Below are positions 57,101 to 64,000 of a DNA stretch of 64,000 nucleotides, piece by piece. Position 1 is the first letter of the stretch. Each line of letters opens with the position of its first letter. The notes beneath the pieces were generated by a model that was given only the letters and a program-made list of their open reading frames with translations, was not told the DNA's origin and ran no database searches. Origin of the DNA: Ideonella margarita (lineage in GTDB: Bacteria > Pseudomonadota > Gammaproteobacteria > Burkholderiales > Burkholderiaceae_C); NCBI RefSeq assembly GCF_038066635.1, contig NZ_JBBUTI010000003.1, forward strand, positions 62,001 through 126,000, in the 5' to 3' direction. A program made the translations under genes and the position numbers.

Positions 57101-57890
57101 CGCGCACCTCCAGCTGCAGGATCGAGGCGTCTCCGCCGTGCAATTGGGCCCAGAGCGCGCCGGGCAACTCGATCTCGAAGCCCAGGCCCTCGGCGGGCAC
57201 ACCCAGCGCGTCGGCCACATCGGCCCGGTCCACCCGGCGGATGGGCACATCCACCAACGCGCCGTGGCACCACAACTCAACCGGGCCTGCCGGGCCGGAC
57301 GCACACAGCGACCAGCCCTGCACAAACAGCCCCGACAGGCCGTCGAGGCCGGCCAGGAACTGAGCGGCGTCCGGATGGGCGGCCGTGGCGTCAGCCGTGT
57401 TGGCGGGCATCGCCGCTTGGTATGCAGCTTGATGGGCCGACAGATGCGCCGCCAGCGTCGCCCGCAGTGCCGGGCGGTCGGCCTCGGCGCAGTGGTACAG
57501 CGCCTGGGCGCCCCACCACACCAGCCCGGCCTGCGACAGAGCCACCTCGGGAACGGGCACCCGCGGCCCGTCACCCAGCTGCAGGCTCAGGGGAGCGGCG
57601 GGATGGGCGGCTTTGGCAGACCAGTACGCGGCTGGCAGATCGATCTCGAACCCGGGATCGACGCTGGTGGCACCGCGCGCCGCGTTGACGTCTTCCCGAG
57701 GCAAGCGCCGCAATGCACCCGCCGGCAGCACGACATCACCCAGGCGCAGGGTGAACGTCAGGTGCGCCTGGCCGGCGGCCTGCGCCGCCCAGCCCACCAG
57801 CCGGATACCGGACACGGATTCCAGCGCCATGGCCATGGCGACGGAGCCAGAGGCAGGCGCGCGGACAGTGGAGGTGGGTGACATGAACAT
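54162..57890 (-). CDS. Giant multidomain glycosyltransferase (GT2 + GT4), 1242 residues
   Basis: Residues about 15-115 and 190-290 hold two related all-beta modules (GIRLVGWAAQ...GFEIDLPAAYW and GLFVQGWSLCA...GFEIELPGALW). Residues about 425-545 hold LRHYVMHGD, FDARFYTGQL, NRLLHYALVGRFEGYSPSAW, FYLQTYADV and LLHYLVWGWREGRA modules. The GT2 domain (about 600-870) has LDVVVPVYAGAQETLRCLW, VVILNSDTRVHADWL and GRGYGEENDWCMRA. The GT4-like domain (about 900-1230) has VLMVSHDRGGGTARHETEE, a cysteine cluster after HDYHLVCPR, and SIWPETYSYVLSAAIASG. It is the third gene of a minus-strand set with the acyltransferase and secreted protein. The start codon is not certain. Confidence 0.85.
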   Translation of the reverse strand: MFMSPTSTVRAPASGSVAMAMALESVSGIRLVGWAAQAAGQAHLTFTLRLGDVVLPAGALRRLPREDVNAARGATSVDPGFEIDLPAAYWSAKAAHPAAPLSLQLGDGPRVPVPEVALSQAGLVWWGAQALYHCAEADRPALRATLAAHLSAHQAAYQAAMPANTADATAAHPDAAQFLAGLDGLSGLFVQGWSLCASGPAGPVELWCHGALVDVPIRRVDRADVADALGVPAEGLGFEIELPGALWAQLHGGDASILQLEVRVAGQPLGDGLVLERRQLWPLLQAADRSGDLAWRERTGRLVIEHLMHAGSMHAALPADRALALRLAKSWGWQDALLPTTSKAGPGDGAGTFEVQPQLLESRLQHWMRRRWWCRLALQTLLLLRRTAGQSARADRLEIKLTRATGLFDSTLYASQLAPGELGSLSALRHYVMHGDARVLVPQALFDARFYTGQLPGRRHPGVNRLLHYALVGRFEGYSPSAWFNAPFYLQTYADVRASTLDPLLHYLVWGWREGRATCTGFDTAPKLNQPLAQRMGRVLSARVADPRMAALLAGLPANVPRPIHGLLPWQTPQSLDGVNYLADAPWQGLTPRGDSAARQAAAKLDVVVPVYAGAQETLRCLWSVLAAAEPLPFELVVLDDCSPEPALSARLRWLAQAGLISLHVNPQNLGFVGTVNRGLALHDERDVVILNSDTRVHADWLSRITAHARRDTTVASITPMSNNATIFSYPLMNADNAALPDLPPAEVDHLMATAHAGVGIEVPTGMGFCMFLRRACMADIGLLDAERFGRGYGEENDWCMRASRAGWRHLAATDVYVEHLGSVSFQGETSPRIQAALSTLQGLYPDYQQRIDDWLKVDPLRGVRARLDIARLQAAMPGPVVLMVSHDRGGGTARHETEEARRLQALGRGVLLLRPSADGQGLCLRAPDVLELPNLGFIPLEGQQPLDELISLLQPLAVEAVQLHHLVDFPPVFRRHMQTLVQRLGVSMDVTLHDYHLVCPRINLVNADGQFCGEPVEAATCDRCVAPLAGPSDEPLSIVTWRRDAGELLRAARQVRVPDDDVAQRMARYFPGLDVQVAPHDEVASPDPRPWAERGPVHHVAVIGALGVIKGYEVVRQLALQSRRDQLGTRISLLGYSMDDAALTAAGVHVLGRYDDTQLPGLLARTAPDLILLPSIWPETYSYVLSAAIASGCRVAVFDIGAPARRLRAMGFTDYIVPLSLAQQPQALWQALGVTAPSLQS

Positions 57891-58001
57891 GGGCTCAGTG
57901 GCGCCGAACCGCTTGTGCAGCGCAGCAAAAAGGAAGCGACGGGCGGATCGTGCCGTCAATGCGGGCACTGCACCACCCCCAACACATCGGGATACGCACG
58001 C

Positions 58002-59291
58002 TCACGGTGGCTCCACGCTGAGAACCAGGCTGCGCACCGCCCCGCCGATGACCGCCGCCCGCGCCGGGTCGCGGTTGTAGGTTTCCTGGGCGACCGAGGT
58101 GCTGAGCAGCACCCAGGCCTGCGGCTGGTTCCACTGGCTGCCGAACACCTCCACCAGTTCGTCATCACGCACATTGGCGGCCGCCTTCTTGAGCTGCCTG
58201 GCCACCGCCGCGCGCTGCGCCACCAAAAACGCCTTGAACGGCACACGCACCTCGAAGGCCCGCGCATCAAACGGCGAATGCCCGGTCGCCTCGCCCTCCG
58301 AGCGGTACAGCGCCTGGCCGCTCGCAGCTTCGTTCACCACCTGGCCCTTGGGCGGGATGGGGCCCTGCACCACCGGCATGCCGCCCTGGGCCGGGTCAAA
58401 AAACACCATGCCGCGCTGGAACCAGGCCACCTTGGCCCAGTCGCTCACCGCCGAGCGGGCGATGGCCGTGTGAAACAGGTACTGCAGCTGGCAGGCGCGG
58501 GGGCGCTCGCGGCGTTCGGCCTGGCACGAGGGGTTCAGCACCACCGCGACGATCTGCTGCTTGACCTGGGCCAGGCTGTCTTCGGTCGACGTCGGGTCGA
58601 CCGACAACTGCTGGATCGACTGGCTGGAGCGGATCACCCACTCGTCGTCCACGCCTTGCCACATTGGCTGCACGGCCGGCCCGGACGCCGGCTGGCGCCA
58701 GATGGCGAACGCCCCGGCAATGTAGGCATTGGCGCCGCGGCCGTTCTGCCCGGCGGCATCAAACGGGCCGAACTGCGGCGCGCGGCCGCGGGCATCAGGA
58801 CCGCTGGGGGTGTAGAGGCCCAATCCGGTTTGCCCCGGCGTGGCGTTGACTTGCAAAAACGGCGTGGCGCCCGCTTCATCGGCCGACAAGCCGGCGCAGC
58901 CTTCCGAGCGCGGCGACGGCATCCACACCCGGCGGCGGGCCTCCTCACCCGCGGGCAGGCCGGTGAACGCCGCCAGCGGCTGGCCCTTGCCCAACTCGGC
59001 CTCCCGGCTGCTCAGCACCGCGCCGGCCGAGGTCGCCATCGTGGCGGACGACGGACAGCCTCGCGACTGCCCGTAAAACGCCAGCTTCACACCGGGCTGG
59101 AAAAACGTCGGCGACGCCTTCGGATTGAAGCCGGTGTAGACCGACTCGGCGAGCATCTGGCTGGTGTAGGCCGGCGAGAGCAAGTCAATGCGGGCAGGGG
59201 CGACAGGTGGTGCGGCGACGGCCGCGCCCGTGAGCCCTGCCCAGGCCAGCAACAACAAGGCCCGTGCCAGCACCAGACCGCGGGCGCTCAT
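58002..59291 (-). CDS. Predicted secreted protein of unknown family, copy 2
   Basis: A 429-residue protein. ATG 59291 overlaps the acyltransferase stop (ATGA). A cleavable signal peptide (LVLARALLLLAWAGLTGAAVAA) takes the place of the lipobox seen in copy 1 at 37100. Shared motifs in the same order include FYGQSRGC, GLGLYT, AGQNGRGANAYIAGAF, QVKQQI, RACQLQYLFHTAIAR, VAWFQRGMVFFDPAQGGMPV, and QWNQPQAWVLLSTSVAQETYN. The four shared cysteines are kept. I do not recognise the family; the repeated WF-FD-QGG-PV pattern could be a carbohydrate-binding or hydrolase-like surface, but this is a guess. Confidence 0.78.
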   Translation of the reverse strand: MSARGLVLARALLLLAWAGLTGAAVAAPPVAPARIDLLSPAYTSQMLAESVYTGFNPKASPTFFQPGVKLAFYGQSRGCPSSATMATSAGAVLSSREAELGKGQPLAAFTGLPAGEEARRRVWMPSPRSEGCAGLSADEAGATPFLQVNATPGQTGLGLYTPSGPDARGRAPQFGPFDAAGQNGRGANAYIAGAFAIWRQPASGPAVQPMWQGVDDEWVIRSSQSIQQLSVDPTSTEDSLAQVKQQIVAVVLNPSCQAERRERPRACQLQYLFHTAIARSAVSDWAKVAWFQRGMVFFDPAQGGMPVVQGPIPPKGQVVNEAASGQALYRSEGEATGHSPFDARAFEVRVPFKAFLVAQRAAVARQLKKAAANVRDDELVEVFGSQWNQPQAWVLLSTSVAQETYNRDPARAAVIGGAVRSLVLSVEPP

Positions 59292-60028
59292 GCCCTGTCC
59301 ACCAGATCCTGCACGAGCACCTTTTCGGTCGTGTAGGGTTTGACGCCGCGTCCACGCAGTTCGGCCAGAAAATCGAAGAAGGCCGGCATCTGGTCCACCG
59401 GTGCGCCCTTCAGGTCCCACGGCGCAAATTCCCACCAGCGGCTGCGCAGCAGGCGGTCTACCCGCTTCTCGGCGAATCGGAAACGCTTGACCACCGCCGG
59501 CACGCCCGCCACCAGCGCATACGGCGGCACATCCTTCGTGACCACCGAGTACGCCGCGATGCAGGCGCCGTCGCCAATGTGCACGCCCGGCGCGATGAAA
59601 GCCCCGTGGCCGATCCAGACATCGTTGCCGATCACGGTTTCCTTCAGCACGACCGGGGGCGACTGGCGGGGGAAATCACGGCCGGGTTGCAAGTCGATGC
59701 CGGGAGGGGCCGGGCGGTCGAGCACATCCTGATAGCCCTGGTAGAAAAAAGGCGAGGTACTGAACCAGTGCATCGGATGGGGGTGGCGGCCGACCTGCAC
59801 GTCTTCCCCGAACGAGCAATAGCGGCCGATGCGGCAGGCGAAGTAGGAGCCGCTGACCCCGTAGCTGAACGCACCCATCTCCAGCGAGTGCGACGCTTTC
59901 ATCCATTTCAGACTCAGGGGCGGCTCCAGCAAGGCTTTGGCCGGCACGGTGTCCCCGGGGCTGAGCAGCATTGAGACTCCGCGTTGAGCCAGCCGATCAA
60001 TCAGGAGTTGAGTCAAACGCACGGTCAT
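59288..60028 (-). CDS. Left-handed beta-helix (CatB/Vat-like) acyltransferase, copy 2
   Basis: A 246-residue hexapeptide-repeat acyltransferase, paralog of the 35459-36256 product. The core has FACRIGRYCSFGEDVQVG, then VIGNDVWIGHGAFIAPGVHIG and ACIAAYSVVTKDVPPYALVAG. In the catalytic segment the copy 1 His-Ile-Gly-His becomes Val-Ile-Gly-Asn before DVWIG, a difference worth testing for activity. ATG 60028 follows AGAG; the longer upstream frame overlaps the kup promoter region. It is the first gene of the acyltransferase - secreted protein - glycosyltransferase set. Confidence 0.85.
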   Translation of the reverse strand: MTVRLTQLLIDRLAQRGVSMLLSPGDTVPAKALLEPPLSLKWMKASHSLEMGAFSYGVSGSYFACRIGRYCSFGEDVQVGRHPHPMHWFSTSPFFYQGYQDVLDRPAPPGIDLQPGRDFPRQSPPVVLKETVIGNDVWIGHGAFIAPGVHIGDGACIAAYSVVTKDVPPYALVAGVPAVVKRFRFAEKRVDRLLRSRWWEFAPWDLKGAPVDQMPAFFDFLAELRGRGVKPYTTEKVLVQDLVDRA

Positions 60029-60252
60029 GGGCACATCTCTTGAAGGAGCGGAAACTGACTCTAGCAGCGTGGCGCGGAGGCACCACCGCCGCCGAGGCCT
60101 GCAAACACGGGGGTGCCGACGTTTACACTGCCGCCCATGGATGTGCGTTCCCGCAGGATGCAAGAAGTTCCCGCAGCACACTTTCCCTTCCCACCAGACC
60201 GCCTGTGCGGCCTGGCACTGCCGGCCGTGCAAGCGGCCTTGGCGGAGTTTCC

Positions 60253-62142
60253 ATGAGCTCACACGACTCGCGCACACCGGCCACCGGTGGCGCACTGGCC
60301 ACGCTGACACTCGCCGCCCTCGGCGTCGTCTACGGCGACATCGGTACCAGCCCGCTGTACGCGATGAAGGAAGTTTTTCACGCCGGCCACGTGAAGGCTA
60401 CGCCGGACAACGTGCTCGGTGTGCTGAGCCTGATCTTCTGGACGATGACCATCATCGTCTCGCTGAAGTACGTGCTGCTGATCCTGCGCGCCGACAACAA
60501 CGGCGAAGGCGGCCTGATCGCCATGCTGGCCCTGGCCACCACCGCCGTGAAAGACCGCCCCAGCCTGCGCCGGGTGCTGATGGTGGTGGGCCTGTTCGGC
60601 ACCGCGATCTTCTACGGTGACGGGGTCATCACCCCGGCCATCTCCGTGCTGTCGGCCGTGGAAGGCCTGGGCGTGGCCGAGCCCAGCCTGAACGCCTGGG
60701 TCATCCCGATCACGCTGATGGTGCTGACCGGTTTGTTCTCCGTGCAGCGCTTCGGCACCAGCGGCATCGGCAAGTTCTTCGGCCCGATCACCTTTGTGTG
60801 GTTCCTGGTGCTGATCGCGCTCGGCCTGCCCCACGTGCTGGACAACCCGGCCGTGCTGGTGGCGCTGAACCCGATGTACGCCATCAACTTCTTCATCGCC
60901 AACCCGCTGGTCGCCTTCATCGGCCTGGGCGCGGTGGTGCTGTGCGTGACCGGCGGCGAAGCGCTGTATGCCGACATGGGCCACTTCGGCCGCCGGCCGA
61001 TCCGCATCGCCTGGTACGGCATGGTGATGCCGGCGCTGGTGGTGAACTATTTCGGCCAGGGCGCGATGCTGCTGGACAACCCGGAAGCGGTGGTGAATCC
61101 GTTCTTCATGATGGCGCCGGAGTGGGCGCAGCTGCCGCTGGTGTTTCTGGCCACGGCCGCCACGGTGATCGCCTCGCAGGCCCTGATCACGGCCGCCTTC
61201 TCGGTCACCAAGCAGGCCATCCAGCTGGGCATCCTGCCGCGCATGGCGGTGCGCCACACCTCGGTGAAGGAAGCCGGCCAGATCTACGTGCCCTTCGTGA
61301 ACTGGGGCCTGTTCGTCTTCATCGTGCTGGCGGTGGCCCTGTTCAAGAGCTCGTCGAACCTGGCCTCGGCCTACGGCATCGCCGTGACGCTGGACATGAC
61401 CATCACCACCGTGATGACCTTCTTCGTCATCCGCTACGGCTGGAAGTACCCGCTGGTGCTCTGCCTGGCCGCCACCGGCTTCTTCTTCATCATCGACATC
61501 ACCTTCTTCCTGTCGAACCTGCTCAAGCTGATCGCCGGGGGCTGGTTCCCGCTGGTCATCGGCACCGGCATGTTCGTGCTGATGCTGACCTGGAAGCAGG
61601 GCCGCGCCCTGATGCGCCACCGCGTGCGCGACGAGGCCATCGAGCTCAGCGGCTTCCTGGATGCCGTGTTCGTCAGCCCGCCGGTGCGCGTCAGCGGCAC
61701 GGCCGTGTTCCTGGTGGCAGACGAAGGCCTGACGCCGAACGCGCTGATGCACAACCTGAAGCACAACAAGGTGCTGCACGAGCACAACCTGTTCGTCACG
61801 GTGAAGCACCACGAGGTGCCGTGGATCGGCTTCGACAAGCGGCTGACGATGAAGTCGCTGGGCCACGACTGCTGGCAGGTCACGCTGAACTTCGGCTTCA
61901 AGAACGACCCGGATGTGCCCGAGGCACTGAAGCTGCTGGAAGGCCGCGGCGTGCCCATGGACGACATGGACACCAGCTACTTCCTCTCGCGCGACACCGT
62001 GATCCCGACCTTCGGCGACGGCATGGCCATGTGGCGCGAACGCCTGTTCGCCAGCATGCACCGCAATGCCGCCGACATGGCCGACTTCCTGAACCTGCCG
62101 GCCAACCGCATCGTGGAACTGGGCGCCAAGGTCGAAATCTGA
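60253..62142 (+). CDS. kup: Low-affinity potassium transporter Kup
   Basis: A 629-residue K+ uptake protein with about 12 membrane segments and a cytoplasmic C-terminal domain of about 170 residues. Family signatures are LTLAALGVVYGDIGTSPLYAM, FYGDGVITPAISVLSAVEGL, and GGEALYADMGHFGRRPIRIAW. ATG 60253 has GGAG at good distance. The divergent neighbour is the copy 2 acyltransferase; the gap shows no clear promoter. It appears to mark the return to ordinary chromosome. Confidence 0.95.
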   Translation: MSSHDSRTPATGGALATLTLAALGVVYGDIGTSPLYAMKEVFHAGHVKATPDNVLGVLSLIFWTMTIIVSLKYVLLILRADNNGEGGLIAMLALATTAVKDRPSLRRVLMVVGLFGTAIFYGDGVITPAISVLSAVEGLGVAEPSLNAWVIPITLMVLTGLFSVQRFGTSGIGKFFGPITFVWFLVLIALGLPHVLDNPAVLVALNPMYAINFFIANPLVAFIGLGAVVLCVTGGEALYADMGHFGRRPIRIAWYGMVMPALVVNYFGQGAMLLDNPEAVVNPFFMMAPEWAQLPLVFLATAATVIASQALITAAFSVTKQAIQLGILPRMAVRHTSVKEAGQIYVPFVNWGLFVFIVLAVALFKSSSNLASAYGIAVTLDMTITTVMTFFVIRYGWKYPLVLCLAATGFFFIIDITFFLSNLLKLIAGGWFPLVIGTGMFVLMLTWKQGRALMRHRVRDEAIELSGFLDAVFVSPPVRVSGTAVFLVADEGLTPNALMHNLKHNKVLHEHNLFVTVKHHEVPWIGFDKRLTMKSLGHDCWQVTLNFGFKNDPDVPEALKLLEGRGVPMDDMDTSYFLSRDTVIPTFGDGMAMWRERLFASMHRNAADMADFLNLPANRIVELGAKVEI

Positions 62143-62156
62143 CCGGACGCTGATCG

Positions 62157-63314
62157 ATGCGCTGGTTGAAGGATGTGTCGCTGTCCGCCGGCGTGGCGGG
62201 CTTCGTCGCGGTGCTGGTGGGCTTCACCAGTTCGGTGGCGGTGGTGTTTGCCGCTGCGCAGGCGCTGGGTGCCACACCAGCGCAAACCGCCTCCTGGATC
62301 TGGGCGCTGGGCCTGGCGATGGGCCTGTGCAGCCTGGGTCTGTCGCTGCACTACCGCCAGCCGGTGCTGGTGGCCTGGTCGACCCCGGGCGCCGCACTGA
62401 TCGCCGCCACCCAGGGCGTGGCGATGAGCGACGCGATCGGCGCCTTCCTGCTGTGCGGCGCCCTGATTGCCCTGGCGGGTTACAGCGGCCTGTTCGAGCG
62501 CGTGATGGACCGCATCCCGATGGCCATTGCCGCTGCGCTGCTGGCCGGCGTGCTGGCGCGCTTTGGTCTGGACGCGGTGCTGGCCACCCGCAGCGCACCC
62601 GTGCTGGTGCTGGCCATGGCGGCCGCCTACCTGGCGGGCAAGCGCTGGTGGCCGCGTTACGCCGTGCCCGGCGTGCTGCTGGCCGGTGTGGCGGTAGCGG
62701 CGGCCCGGGGGCAATTGCACCTGGGTGATGTGCAGGCCGGCCTGGCGATGCCCGTGTGGACCAGCCCGACCTGGTCGGCCAGCACATTGCTGGGCATTGG
62801 CGTGCCCCTGTTCGTGGTGACGATGGCCTCGCAGAACCTGCCCGGCGTGGCGGCGCAGCGCGCCTCGGGCTTCCGCATCCCGGTGTCACCGGTGGTGGGT
62901 GCCACCGGCATCGCCACGCTGCTGGCTGCGCCGTTTGGCGGGTTCACGGTGAACCTGGCGGCCATCACCGCCGCCATCTGCATGGGCCCCGAGGCCCACG
63001 AAGACCCGAAACGCCGCTACACCGCCTCGGTGATGGCGGGCTTTTTCTACCTTGCCATGGGCCTGGCCGGCGGCACGGTGGCGGCCCTGCTGGCCGCCTT
63101 CCCGCGCGAGCTGGTGGTGGCCGTGGCGGGCCTGGCCCTGATGGGCACGATCGGTGGTGGCTTGGCCGCCGCGCTGAAGGACGAGCAGCACCGCGACGCC
63201 GCCACGCTGACCTTCCTCGTCACGCTCTCTGGCCTGAGCATGGCCGGCATCGGCTCGGCTTTCTGGGGCGTGGTGGCGGGTGGCCAGGCGCTGATGGCCA
63301 CCCACCGGCGCTGA
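62157..63314 (+). CDS. BenE-like benzoate/H+ symporter family protein
   Basis: A 385-residue membrane protein with about 11-12 hydrophobic segments, opening DVSLSAGVAGFVAVLVGFTSS and containing QPVLVAWSTPGAALIAATQG, MGLAGGTVAALLAAFPRELV and MASQNLPGVAAQRASGFRIP, all typical of the BenE family. Substrate is unproven in most members. It starts 14 bases after kup and may be co-transcribed. It ends almost touching the convergent gene at 63318. Confidence 0.88.
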   Translation: MRWLKDVSLSAGVAGFVAVLVGFTSSVAVVFAAAQALGATPAQTASWIWALGLAMGLCSLGLSLHYRQPVLVAWSTPGAALIAATQGVAMSDAIGAFLLCGALIALAGYSGLFERVMDRIPMAIAAALLAGVLARFGLDAVLATRSAPVLVLAMAAAYLAGKRWWPRYAVPGVLLAGVAVAAARGQLHLGDVQAGLAMPVWTSPTWSASTLLGIGVPLFVVTMASQNLPGVAAQRASGFRIPVSPVVGATGIATLLAAPFGGFTVNLAAITAAICMGPEAHEDPKRRYTASVMAGFFYLAMGLAGGTVAALLAAFPRELVVAVAGLALMGTIGGGLAAALKDEQHRDAATLTFLVTLSGLSMAGIGSAFWGVVAGGQALMATHRR

Positions 63315-63317
63315 AGC

Positions 63318-63872
63318 TCAACGGGCCGGCGCGCTGGTCGACGTGGGCGCAGACTCCGCGTTTGCGGATGTCGTTGCTGGTACGGCCAGCACCTGCCTGA
63401 GCACCCCCAGCTGCTTGCGCACCGCCGGGCCCACCAGTTCATCCAGGCGCTGATCGTCGCTCGTCGTGGCCACACCAGCCGCCAGCAGGCGCTCACGCAT
63501 CTGGGCCACCGGAACACCCCCCACCTGGGCCAGCACCGTCAAGGGCGCACGGGCCAGGGCCTGCACCGGCACGGCGAACGGCGGGCCGTCCTGCTTCTGG
63601 CTGCCCAGCAGCGGAAAGAACGACAGGCCCAGCACCAGCACGAATGCGCCCACCACCGCCTGCCCACGCTGGCCCTTGAGGTGGCGCTTGAACGGCGCGA
63701 GGTTGGTCAGCACGTGCGCCACCACCGCGGCCACCAGCACCCAGCTCAGCCATTCATGGGCGAGCTTGTTCAGCGCGATGTCGAAATGGAAGAACATCAG
63801 CACGCCGGTGACGGCCGACAGTGTAAAGGCGCCGATGGTGGCGGGGGTGACCCAGTCGCGTTGAAGACGCAT
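63318..63872 (-). CDS. DUF4405-like small membrane protein
   Basis: A 184-residue protein. ATG 63872 is chosen as the first codon of a sensible membrane protein; the longer upstream frame has no support. The N-terminal half has three hydrophobic segments (TIGAFTLSAVTGVLMFFHF, WLSWVLVAAVVAHVLTNL, AVVGAFVLVLGLSFFPLLG) with histidines in FHF, HEW and AHV positioned like haem or metal ligands in DUF4405/cytochrome b-like proteins. The C-terminal half is soluble with a Ser/Thr/Pro-rich end. Function unknown. The remaining bases to 64000 show no gene. Confidence 0.65.
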   Translation of the reverse strand: MRLQRDWVTPATIGAFTLSAVTGVLMFFHFDIALNKLAHEWLSWVLVAAVVAHVLTNLAPFKRHLKGQRGQAVVGAFVLVLGLSFFPLLGSQKQDGPPFAVPVQALARAPLTVLAQVGGVPVAQMRERLLAAGVATTSDDQRLDELVGPAVRKQLGVLRQVLAVPATTSANAESAPTSTSAPAR

Positions 63873-64000
63873 GGTGGCGGTGTGGCTTGAAATGGAAAGT
63901 GGCCAGTTTGTGGCTCGCGCGTTGCTGCGTGCTTGCTGCCGCACGACAAAACATGTCAACCCCGCGCCGGCAAGCCTCGCAGCTTCGGTGCACACTGGCG

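Noticed and set aside
60259..62061. A 600-codon minus-strand frame opposite kup
   Set aside because: Low-complexity His/Gln/Asp/Arg text typical of the reverse of a membrane protein gene; kup is unambiguous.

Overview
The window looks like the chromosome of a high-GC betaproteobacterium of the order Burkholderiales, most likely the Rubrivivax/Leptothrix/Ideonella side. This is inferred from the XrtB-type exosortase/EPS cluster, several PEP-CTERM proteins, and the comM / TorF porin-glnK-amtB / gshA block. No rRNA, tRNA, CRISPR array, insertion sequence or phage gene was seen. No gene-free stretch exceeds about 270 bases.

Layout. (1) 1-435 is the 3' end of an APS kinase gene, followed by strong hairpins. 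(2) 610-1862 holds two tandem paralogous small PEP-CTERM proteins. Each has its own sigma70-like promoter, an upstream C5/G5 dyad and a conserved leader hairpin. (3) 2039-12242 is a minus-strand gene set: rfbA-rfbC-rfbB-rfbD (dTDP-L-rhamnose), a TPR/GT2-like protein, manC-type GDP-mannose synthesis, a polyprenyl-phosphate glycosyl-1-phosphate transferase and EpsL. (4) 12393-17075 encodes a 1560-residue, cysteine-free, GGxGG-rich PEP-CTERM giant. A further PEP-CTERM gene (17323) diverges from it, followed by ugd. (5) 19651-34775 is a compact minus-strand EPS operon of about 15 genes: epsD, epsE, epsF, epsG, xrtB, epsI, flippase, nitroreductase-like, pyruvyl transferase, GT2, heparin-lyase-like, polymerase/ligase, GT4, and an Alg14/Alg13-like pair. 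(6) 35043-37095 runs on the plus strand: HU-like protein, acyltransferase, Stf0-like sulfotransferase. (7) 37100-48207 holds a lipoprotein of unknown family, an ABC-type capsule exporter (KpsD/E/T/M-like), an 893-residue double glycosyltransferase, a GT29 (sialyltransferase-fold) protein and a GT4-like enzyme. (8) 48259-54171 is conserved chromosome: comM, then TorF porin-glnK-amtB behind an NtrC/sigma54 promoter, then gshA. (9) 54162-60028 is a second acyltransferase - secreted protein - giant glycosyltransferase (1242 residues) operon, paralogous piece by piece to genes in regions 6-7. (10) 60253-63872 holds kup, benE-like and a DUF4405-like membrane protein.

How it fits together. Two surface-glycan systems are interleaved. 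One is a Wzx/Wzy-type EPS made from UDP-glucuronate, GDP-mannose and dTDP-rhamnose precursors, exported by EpsE/F/G and coupled to exosortase XrtB and PEP-CTERM proteins. The other is an ABC-exported capsule-like polymer whose assembly probably uses the multidomain glycosyltransferases and whose decoration may involve acyl- and sulfotransferases. The most unusual items are the giant GGxGG PEP-CTERM protein, the twice-occurring acyltransferase/secreted-protein/giant-GT module, the bacterial GT29 protein, the matched promoter architecture of the PEP-CTERM paralogs, and the porin leading the nitrogen-regulated glnK-amtB operon.
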